NCBI GenBank assembly: GCA_031178565.1
Contig: JAPSIU010000036.1
Location: 9,329-15,502, forward strand
DNA length: 6,174 nucleotides
Origin: Leucobacter sp.
GTDB lineage: Bacteria; Actinomycetota; Actinomycetes; Actinomycetales; Microbacteriaceae
Direction of reading: 5' to 3'
Shown here: in pieces, positions 1 to 5,093 of the stretch
Layout of the letters: every line of letters starts with the position of its first letter
Numbering within the stretch: position 1 is the stretch's first letter
Program-made: the position numbers and the translations under genes
The notes under the pieces: generated by a model
Database searches by the model: none
Told to the model about the DNA's origin: nothing
Seen by the model: the letters and a program-made list of their open reading frames with translations, nothing else

Positions 1-469
1 CGCCTGTGATCCCGCGCAGTTGCACCGCGAGGTGCAGCGCTGCCTCCGCTGCCTCCTTGCCCTTCGACTCGGGAGCACCCGGTCGACCGGAGCGGTCGAG
101 CGCCTGCTGCTCGGTGTCGGTCGTCAGCACGCCGAAGCCCACGGGTTTGCCGGCGTCGAGCTGCACGCGCGTGAGTCCGTCCGTGACGGCGTTGCAGACG
201 TACTCGAAGTGGGGGGTGCCCCCTCGGATGATGACGCCGAGGCAGACGACCGCGTCGAAGCGGCTCCCCAGCGCGGCCTGCGCGGCGAGCGGCAGCTCGA
301 ACGCGCCCGCGACCCGGAACAGCGCGGCTTCGGCGCCGGCGGCCGCGACCGTCTCCTCCGCACCGCGGATCAGCGCGGCCATGATCTCGTCGTGCCAGCT
401 GCCGGCGATGACGGCGACGTGCAGTCCCGTCGCGTCGACCGTGAGGTTCGGGGCTCCCGCTCCGCTCAT
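1..469 (-). CDS. ribH: 6,7-dimethyl-8-ribityllumazine synthase (3' end cut by window edge)
   Basis: Condenses 5-amino-6-ribitylamino-uracil with 3,4-dihydroxy-2-butanone 4-phosphate to give lumazine, the penultimate step of riboflavin synthesis, in the cytoplasm. Translating the minus strand from the ATG at 469 gives 156 residues with no stop before the window edge; the family is usually 150-160 residues, so only a few residues are missing. Visible motifs are the substrate-stacking aromatic in GSWH (Trp25), RVAGAFELP (52-60), RGGTPHFEYVC (82-92) with the catalytic His87, and FGVLTTDTEQQALDR (112-126) with the phosphate-contacting Arg126. The Trp in the first motif matches the Mycobacterium tuberculosis-type enzyme. 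A GAGGAG ribosome binding site lies about 8 nt before the start. It is the fourth gene of the rib operon, 25 nt after ribBA. No further rib gene can be seen because the window ends. Confidence 0.95.
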   Translation of the reverse strand, partial: MSGAGAPNLTVDATGLHVAVIAGSWHDEIMAALIRGAEETVAAAGAEAALFRVAGAFELPLAAQAALGSRFDAVVCLGVIIRGGTPHFEYVCNAVTDGLTRVQLDAGKPVGFGVLTTDTEQQALDRSGRPGAPESKGKEAAEAALHLAVQLRGITG

Positions 470-494
470 GTTGTGCTCCTCGTCTCCTACTGTG

Positions 495-1766
495 CTACTG
501 GACCTGATCGGGCAGGTGGTGCCCCATCCGGTCCCGTTTCGTATTGAGGTACCCGATGTTCTGCTCGGTCACACCGACGAGCAGCGGCACCCGCTCGGCC
601 ACGTCGATCCCGTGCGCCGCGAGCTGAGCGACCTTCTCGGGGTTGTTGGTCAGCAGCCGCACCCGTTCGAGGCCGAGCTCGGCGAGGATCTCCGCCGCGG
701 CCGTGTAGTCGCGGTCGTCTGCGGGGAGCCCGAGCTGGAGGTTCGCATCGAGGGTGTCGAGCCCCTGCTCCTGGAGCTGGTAGGCGCGCAGCTTGTTCGC
801 CAGTCCGATCCCCCTGCCCTCATGCCCGCGCAGGTATACGACGACGCCCCCGCGCTCGTGGATGAGATCGAGCGCCGCGTCGAGCTGGGGTCCGCACTCG
901 CACTTGAGCGAGCCGAAGGCCTCACCCGTGATGCACTCGGAGTGCACGCGGACGAGTGCGCCCTCCTCGGGGACCGATCCGTCGGGCCCCGGGGCGATGA
1001 GGGCGATGTGGTCGACGCCGGCCCGGCGATCCCGGTACGCGAGGGCCCGGAACTCGCCGTGCTCGGTGGGGAGCAGCGTGTCGGCGCGCAGGCTGACGCG
1101 GCGGTGCTGCTGCTCCACGGGTGGCGCGGTCTGAGGTTCATGCTCGTTCAGGTATGCGATCAGCTGCTCGATGGTGATGACGGGGATGTTCTCGCGCGCC
1201 CCCAGCTGGATCAGCTCGGGGAGCCGCATCATCTCGCCGTCCTCGGCCACGATCTCGGCGATGACGGCGACGGGGCGCAGGCCGGCGAGCCGCATGAGCT
1301 CCACTCCCGCCTCGGTGTGGCCGTCGCGAGCTCGCACACCGCCGTCGACGGCCCGGAGGGGGAGGACGTGGCCCGGCCGGTGGATGTCCGCCGGGGTCGC
1401 GTCGGGGTTCGCGAGCGCGCGGACCGTGGTGGTCCGGTCGCTCGCGCTGATGCCGGTGGTGACGCCGCTGGCCGCGTCGACGGTCACCGTGTAGGCCGTC
1501 CCGCGGGCGTCCTCGTTGCGCTCCACCATCATGGGGAGATCGAGCTGGTCCGCGACCTCGTTGGTCATCGGAGCGCAGAGCAGCCCCGATGACCAGCGAA
1601 CCGTCCAGGCGATCCACTCCGGGGTGGCGAGTTCGGCGGAGAGGATCACATCCCCCTCGTTCTCCCGGTGCTCGTCGTCGGCGACGATCACCGGCCGGCC
1701 GGCCCGAATCGCGGAGAGGGCCTCTTCGATGCCGGCGATGCCGGGAGTGGTGCCGGTGGCGGTCAT
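495..1766 (-). CDS. ribBA: Bifunctional 3,4-dihydroxy-2-butanone 4-phosphate synthase / GTP cyclohydrolase II
   Basis: Supplies both precursors of riboflavin: the N-terminal half makes dihydroxybutanone phosphate from ribulose 5-phosphate, and the C-terminal half opens GTP to the diaminopyrimidine. The protein has 423 residues, normal for the fusion. RibB domain, about 1-205: metal and substrate loop DDEHRENEGD (30-39), TGISASDR (104-111), RPGHVLPLRA (130-139) and GHTEA with His150 and Glu152. RibA domain, about 222-423: zinc cysteines Cys278, Cys289 and Cys291 in HSEC and KCEC, GPQLDAALD (292-300), GHEGRGIGL (314-322) and LLTNNPEK (371-378). Both catalytic signatures are intact, so I infer both activities. 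The ATG was chosen because it overlaps the ribE stop as ATGA, has a GAAGGA ribosome binding site about 8 nt upstream, and gives the usual short N-terminus. The frame stays open far upstream through ribE and ribD, but that extension has no family resemblance. Confidence 0.97.
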   Translation of the reverse strand: MTATGTTPGIAGIEEALSAIRAGRPVIVADDEHRENEGDVILSAELATPEWIAWTVRWSSGLLCAPMTNEVADQLDLPMMVERNEDARGTAYTVTVDAASGVTTGISASDRTTTVRALANPDATPADIHRPGHVLPLRAVDGGVRARDGHTEAGVELMRLAGLRPVAVIAEIVAEDGEMMRLPELIQLGARENIPVITIEQLIAYLNEHEPQTAPPVEQQHRRVSLRADTLLPTEHGEFRALAYRDRRAGVDHIALIAPGPDGSVPEEGALVRVHSECITGEAFGSLKCECGPQLDAALDLIHERGGVVVYLRGHEGRGIGLANKLRAYQLQEQGLDTLDANLQLGLPADDRDYTAAAEILAELGLERVRLLTNNPEKVAQLAAHGIDVAERVPLLVGVTEQNIGYLNTKRDRMGHHLPDQVQ

Positions 1767-2434
1767 GATGCGGTTCCTTCGGTGAGGGGGTGAGGGGTTC
1801 CTGCGGGCGTGCCGACTCCGAGGCGCAGCATGCGGGCGACGTGCCGCGCGAGGATGTCGGTCTCGACGTTGACGCGGTCTCCGGGTTCGAGCGCTCCGAG
1901 CGTCGTCGCGGCGAGCGTCTCGGGGATGAGCGACACCTCGAACCACTGCTCGGCCTCGCCCTCGTCGGAGATCGAGGACACGGTCAGCGAGACCCCGGAG
2001 AGCGTTACCGAGCCCTTGTCGACCAGCAGCGGTGCGAGCTCGGGGGCGAGGGAGAAGCGGAGCACGCGCCAGGCCTCGCCGGGTGTCGTCGACAGCAGCG
2101 TCGCGGTGCCGTCGACGTGCCCCTGCACGATGTGGCCGCCGAGGCGGGTGTCCACGCGCACGGCGCGCTCGAGGTTGACGCGATCCCCGGGCTCGAGCGA
2201 GCCGAGCGTCGACATGCGGATCGACTGCGCCATGACGTCGGCGGTGAAGGCGCCGCGGCCATCGGCCGTCGCTCCCCGCTCGATCACGGTCAGGCACACG
2301 CCGGAGACGCAGATCGACGCCCCGTGCGCGGCGTCGCTCGTGACGAGCGGACCGGCGATCGTGAGGCGGAGCGAGTCGCCGCTCGTCTCCACGGCGACGA
2401 TCTCGCCGATCTCTTCGATGAGTCCTGTGAACAT
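1763..2434 (-). CDS. ribE: Riboflavin synthase, alpha subunit
   Basis: Dismutates two 6,7-dimethyl-8-ribityllumazine molecules into riboflavin and the pyrimidine that lumazine synthase reuses. The 223 residues form the family's tandem lumazine-binding domains. Domain 1 (about 1-97) begins with the canonical MFTGLIEEIG and has GASICVSGVCLTV (38-50), where Ser40, Cys47 and Thr49 align with E. coli Ser41, Cys48 and Thr50. Domain 2 (about 98-200) has GGHIVQGHVDGT (99-110) with His106 matching E. coli His102, KGSVTLSGVSLTV (140-152), LIPETLAATTLG (169-180) and VNVETDILARHV (188-199). The start is fixed by the invariant N-terminal MFTG and a GAGGAAGGA ribosome binding site inside the end of ribD. 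The start overlaps the ribD stop (TGATG) and the stop overlaps the ribBA start (ATGA), so translational coupling is likely. The symbol ribE follows common usage; some genomes call it ribC. Confidence 0.97.
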   Translation of the reverse strand: MFTGLIEEIGEIVAVETSGDSLRLTIAGPLVTSDAAHGASICVSGVCLTVIERGATADGRGAFTADVMAQSIRMSTLGSLEPGDRVNLERAVRVDTRLGGHIVQGHVDGTATLLSTTPGEAWRVLRFSLAPELAPLLVDKGSVTLSGVSLTVSSISDEGEAEQWFEVSLIPETLAATTLGALEPGDRVNVETDILARHVARMLRLGVGTPAGTPHPLTEGTAS

Positions 2435-3528
2435 CAGGGTCCTTCCTCGGCTGGAACGATGGAGGCTGCGACGAGAAGATCGGCCCCGAGCTGCACCGTC
2501 CGCGAGACGCGGAGGCGGCGGATCCCGGACATGCTCGCGACCCCGAGGTCGCCGAGCGCGAGGCGGGGGCCGCCGAGCAGCGCGGGAGCGAGGTAGACGA
2601 GCACCTCGTCGACGAGCCCAGCCGCGATGAACGCGCTCGCGACGGTCGGCCCGCCCTCGACGAAGAGCCGGCGGACGCCCCGCTCGTGCAGGCTCGTGAG
2701 ATCCCGCGCGAGGTCGTCTCCGGGGAGGCGGATCGGGGCGTCGAGCCCGCGAGCCGCGAGGGCCGGGTGGTCGAGCACGCGCGCCCCTGCCGGGATCGGA
2801 CGCCGCCCCAGCACCACGGGGACTGGCTGGTCCGCCGGGGGGACGAGGAGGTCGCCCCGCTCCGCGCGAGCAGTGAGCGCGGGGTCGTCCGCGATGAGGG
2901 TTCCGGTGCCCACGAGGATCGCGTCGGCCTCGGCGCGCCTGCGGTGCACGTCGCCCCGCGCATCCGGCCCCGTGATCCACCGGCTCGTGCCGTCAGCGGC
3001 AGCCGCTCGTCCGTCGAGGGTCTGCGCCCACTTGACGGTGACGTGCGGTCGGGGGGCGTCGATGTCGCAGGGCGCGACCCGGTGCCGCGCGAGCCAGGGC
3101 ATCAGGAGCGCGCGGGCCTCGCCCGGCAGCACTCCGCCGCGCACGTCGACGCCCGCCGCCCGCAGGGTCTCCGCCCCGCCGGATGACGTCCGCCCCGGGT
3201 CGTCGAGCGCATAGGCGACGGCACCGATCCCGAACTCGGCGAGCGCTGTCGCGCAGGGACCCGTGCGGCCGGTGTGGTTGCACGGCTCGAGGGTGACGAC
3301 CGCGGTGAGCTCTCCGGCCCGGGATCGCCACTCGGCCGGAACCCTGGAGATCGCCTCGACCTCCGCGTGGGGCGTTCCGGCTCCCCGGTGCCAGCCCTCC
3401 GCGACGATGCGTCCTGCGGGGTCGAGGACCGTGCAGCCGACCTGCGGGTTGATGTCGGTGGCGGGACCGCGTCGGGCGAGGAGCAGCGCGCGATGCATCG
3501 CATCCTCGATGAGCGTCCGCTCGAGCAT
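2434..3528 (-). CDS. ribD: Bifunctional diaminohydroxyphosphoribosylaminopyrimidine deaminase / 5-amino-6-(5-phosphoribosylamino)uracil reductase
   Basis: Carries out the second and third steps after GTP opening: deamination of the pyrimidine, then NADPH-dependent reduction of the ribosyl side chain. It has 364 residues, normal for fused RibD. The N-terminal zinc deaminase domain (about 1-145) shows HAE (54-56) and EPCNHTGRTGPC (81-92), so the zinc ligands are His54, Cys83 and Cys92, with Glu56 as the proton shuttle. The reductase domain (about 160-360) shows VTVKWAQTLDGRAA (163-176), SRWITG (182-187), AILVGTGT (203-210), DDPALTAR (214-221), LFVEGGPTVASAF (288-300) and VDEVLVYLAPALLGG (306-320). 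The ATG at 3528 gives a standard N-terminus; its ribosome binding site (GGCGGAA) is weak, which may matter for regulation. It is the first gene of the rib operon, about 60 nt downstream of the FMN riboswitch. Confidence 0.97.
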   Translation of the reverse strand: MLERTLIEDAMHRALLLARRGPATDINPQVGCTVLDPAGRIVAEGWHRGAGTPHAEVEAISRVPAEWRSRAGELTAVVTLEPCNHTGRTGPCATALAEFGIGAVAYALDDPGRTSSGGAETLRAAGVDVRGGVLPGEARALLMPWLARHRVAPCDIDAPRPHVTVKWAQTLDGRAAAADGTSRWITGPDARGDVHRRRAEADAILVGTGTLIADDPALTARAERGDLLVPPADQPVPVVLGRRPIPAGARVLDHPALAARGLDAPIRLPGDDLARDLTSLHERGVRRLFVEGGPTVASAFIAAGLVDEVLVYLAPALLGGPRLALGDLGVASMSGIRRLRVSRTVQLGADLLVAASIVPAEEGP

Positions 3529-3542
3529 CCCGTTCCGCCGTT

Positions 3543-3584
3543 CTACCGCGTACCGGGCGTGCAGGGCTGCCGGGTGACCGCCAT
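3543..3584 (-). CDS. Possible 13-codon leader ORF between riboswitch and ribD
   Basis: An ATG at 3584 opens a short frame encoding MAVTRQPCTPGTR, ending in TAG at 3543-3545. An AGAGGA Shine-Dalgarno match (3593-3598) stands 8 nt upstream, better placed than the weak site of ribD itself. That site partly overlaps the 3' strand of riboswitch helix P1 (3588-3595), so FMN binding could hide it. The stop falls 14 nt before the ribD ATG, close enough for terminating ribosomes to help ribD initiation. The frame differs from that of ribD. All of this is visible, but a 13-codon frame can arise by chance and the AGAGGA is part of the conserved RFN 3' end. I do not recognise the peptide. Translation and function are inference. 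Confidence 0.3.
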   Translation of the reverse strand: MAVTRQPCTPGTR

Positions 3585-3587
3585 CCC

Positions 3588-3725
3588 CGCGTTCCTCTCA
3601 TCCGGACTAGAGCCGCGTAGCGCGCTCATCACCGTCGGCACCGGAATTCCACCGGTTCGGCCTCGCTGGTGCGAGGTTCGCGGACTGTCACCGCCGGTTC
3701 GGATTCTCACCGACCCCGGAACACG
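3588..3725 (-). promoter_or_regulatory. FMN riboswitch (RFN element)
   Basis: The minus strand carries the conserved RFN core in order: GTGAGAATCC (3701-3710), a CCGGCGGTGACAGTCCGCG block just after it, a perfect 6-bp variable hairpin (3661-3676, ACCA loop), GGAATTCC (3643-3650), GCCGACGGT (3631-3639) and AGTCCGGATGAG (3597-3608). Helix P1 can form between CGTGTTCC (3718-3725) and GGAACGCG (3588-3595), 8 pairs with one G-U. RFN elements bind FMN and lower expression of riboflavin genes. Its place directly before ribD fits feedback control of the whole operon. No hairpin followed by a T-run lies between P1 and ribD, so control at translation initiation is more likely than termination; that part is inference. 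An extra hairpin sits in the P6 loop (3610-3627). Confidence 0.95.
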
Positions 3726-3731
3726 CTATCT

Positions 3732-3760
3732 ACTGTATCCCCATTTCAGAGGAGTGGATT
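3732..3760 (-). promoter_or_regulatory. Candidate rib operon promoter
   Basis: Reading the minus strand, TACAGT (3732-3737) resembles a housekeeping -10 box. A transcript starting about 6 nt after it would begin at about 3725-3726, exactly at the first base of riboswitch helix P1. The expected -35 region (about 3755-3760) has no good TTGACA match. The surrounding 3725-3780 stretch is clearly more A+T-rich than the flanking genes. The positional fit is the main argument; the box alone is weak. Confidence 0.35.
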
Positions 3761-3777
3761 GATCTAAATACCGACTT

Positions 3778-3799
3778 GATCGCGAATGAAGCCGCGACC
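3778..3799 (-). terminator. Possible weak terminator hairpin after the LLM oxygenase gene
   Basis: In the minus-strand transcript GGTCGCG and CGCGATC can form a 7-bp stem (one G-U) around the 8-nt loop GCTTCATT, beginning 11 nt after the oxygenase stop codon. There is no U-run behind it, so a classical Rho-independent terminator is not shown. Actinobacterial terminators often lack a strong U-run. It is the only candidate boundary seen between the upstream gene set and the rib operon. Confidence 0.25.
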
Positions 3800-3809
3800 C
3801 GCGCCGCGC

Positions 3810-4856
3810 CTACTCCCCGAACGCCGGCATCACCTCGGAGATGAAGAGTTCGAGCGAGCGCTTCTTCTCCTCATGGCTCAGCGAGTTGTCGTTCCAGAAG
3901 CTGTACTCGGTGACACCGAGCGCCTCGTAGTGGCGCAGGCGCTCGATCACCTCCTCCGGGGTCCCGATCATGGCCGTCCGGTGCAGGGATTCGAGCGAGA
4001 ACTCGGGCTTGTCCGCGAACACCTCTTCCGGCGTGGGATCGAGGAATCCGTTGACCGGGACCTTCTTGTTGCCGAACCAGGCTCCGAAGGTGCGGTAGAA
4101 CTTGTTGACGCCGGCGGCGCCGATCTTCCACGCCTCGGGCTCTTCGGGCGAGTGCACGTAGGTGTGTCGCAGCACCATGATCTCGGGCCGCTTCGTCACT
4201 TCGGGATGGTTGGCGATCGCGGTCTCGTATTTGTTCACGAGGTCCTCGACCTCTTCGTCGCCCTTCATGAGGGGCGTCACCATGACGTTCGCGCCGTTCG
4301 CCACGGCGAAGTCGTGCGACTCGGGGCTGCGCGCCGCGACCCACACCGGCGGGTTCTTCTGAACGGGTTTCGGCACGCTGGTCGAGGTCGGGAATCGGAA
4401 GACCTCGCCCTCGAATGCGAAATCGCCGTCCCAGAGGCGGTTCACGGTCGACACGATCTCGTTCATCGCCTTGCCGCCGTCGGTGGCGGGCATGCCATCG
4501 GCCAGGCGGTCGAACTCGAACTGGTAGGCGCCGCGGGCCACACCGAGCTCGGCCCGACCGCCACTGATGACGTCGAGCAGCGCGACCTCGCCGGCCGCGC
4601 GGATCGGGTTCCAGAACGGTGCGATAATGGTGCCCGCGCCGAGGCGGATCTTCGTGGTGCGGGCGGCGAGGTAGGCGAGCTGGGGCATCGGATTCGGCGA
4701 AGCCGTGTACTCCATGGAGTGGTGCTCGCCGATCCAGACCGTGCTGAAGCCGCCGGCCTCGGCGAGCAGCGTCAGCTCGACGAGGTTGTTCCAGTGCTGC
4801 TCCTCCGATACCGAGTCGTCATAACGCTCCATGTGGATGAAGAGTGAGAAACGCAT
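3810..4856 (-). CDS. LLM-class (luciferase-like) flavin-dependent monooxygenase
   Basis: Full-length 348-residue member of the bacterial luciferase superfamily, a single TIM barrel that uses reduced FMN (or F420 in other branches) and oxygen. Visible signatures are MRFSLFIHMER at the start, WIGEHH (41-46, matching the active-site EHH of LuxA), RLGAGTII (71-78), SGGRAELGVARGAY (98-111), a flavin-phosphate region AARSPESHDFAVANGANVM (174-192) and MIGTPEEVIERL (296-307). The C-terminus has EYSFWND (317-323). From memory, the first and last motifs resemble TgnB, the trigonelline ring-cleaving oxygenase, but I could not align them. The ATG is supported by a GAAGGAG ribosome binding site about 9 nt upstream. 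It lies 27 nt downstream of the tautomerase gene and probably shares its transcript. The partner flavin reductase expected for a two-component enzyme is not in the window. The substrate is unknown. Confidence 0.9.
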   Translation of the reverse strand: MRFSLFIHMERYDDSVSEEQHWNNLVELTLLAEAGGFSTVWIGEHHSMEYTASPNPMPQLAYLAARTTKIRLGAGTIIAPFWNPIRAAGEVALLDVISGGRAELGVARGAYQFEFDRLADGMPATDGGKAMNEIVSTVNRLWDGDFAFEGEVFRFPTSTSVPKPVQKNPPVWVAARSPESHDFAVANGANVMVTPLMKGDEEVEDLVNKYETAIANHPEVTKRPEIMVLRHTYVHSPEEPEAWKIGAAGVNKFYRTFGAWFGNKKVPVNGFLDPTPEEVFADKPEFSLESLHRTAMIGTPEEVIERLRHYEALGVTEYSFWNDNSLSHEEKKRSLELFISEVMPAFGE

Positions 4857-4883
4857 GTCCTGCTCCTTCTGTGTACGGGATGT

Positions 4884-5087
4884 CTATTCGTGAGCCGCAG
4901 CGGTGCGCTCGGCGATCGTCCGGTTGGTGCGCGACCAATGCTCGTGCTCGATCTCGCGCACGAGCACGGTGATGTTCTCGGGGGCCGCGCCGACGGTCTC
5001 CTCGGCGGCGCGGTGCACGGCGTCGATGAGAGCGCGCAGCTGCTCGGGCGAGCGCCCGCGGGCGATCGAGATGTCGATGAGGGGCAT
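4884..5087 (-). CDS. 4-oxalocrotonate tautomerase family protein
   Basis: A 67-codon protein of the small tautomerase superfamily, whose subunits are usually about 60-70 residues and assemble into oligomers. Met is followed directly by proline, the N-terminal catalytic base (Pro1) after Met removal. Counting from Pro1, the IARGRSPEQ segment puts Arg11 where the Pseudomonas 4-oxalocrotonate tautomerase has its carboxylate-binding Arg11. The position of the second arginine, Arg39, is Thr here, and Phe50 is replaced by Trp, so the substrate may differ from 2-hydroxymuconate. These enzymes convert enol to keto forms in aromatic or heterocyclic degradation. The start is 6 nt after the aldehyde dehydrogenase stop, with only a weak GGGG-type ribosome binding site, so coupling is likely. 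Neighbours suggest a catabolic step; the reaction is unknown. Confidence 0.88.
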   Translation of the reverse strand: MPLIDISIARGRSPEQLRALIDAVHRAAEETVGAAPENITVLVREIEHEHWSRTNRTIAERTAAAHE

Positions 5088-5093
5088 GGCGGA

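Noticed and set aside
6..1592. A 528-codon open frame on the plus strand, opposite ribH and ribBA.
   Set aside because: It is antisense to two clear enzyme genes, its translation is low-complexity and rich in Arg, Ala and Val with no family motif, and long antisense frames are expected at this G+C content.
1790..2630. Two overlapping plus-strand open frames of about 270 codons opposite ribE and the end of ribD.
   Set aside because: Both are antisense shadows with Arg/Ser/Ala-rich composition and no motif; the minus-strand riboflavin synthase is unmistakable.
495..2963. An 822-codon minus-strand reading that would extend RibBA upstream through ribE into ribD.
   Set aside because: The upstream part has no resemblance to any rib protein, and the ATG at 1766 has a good ribosome binding site and the ATGA overlap with ribE.
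3529..3587. A transcription terminator as the riboswitch expression platform.
   Set aside because: Only short, weak pairings were found and there is no T-run before the ribD start, so I did not call a terminator.
2993..3601. A 202-codon minus-strand frame beginning in the riboswitch 3' end and overlapping ribD.
   Set aside because: It is out of frame with RibD, highly Arg-rich and without motifs; RibD covers the same bases with full catalytic signatures.
3786..4847. A 353-codon plus-strand open frame opposite the LLM oxygenase.
   Set aside because: It mirrors the oxygenase codons almost exactly, shows no recognisable domain, and the minus-strand protein has full family motifs.
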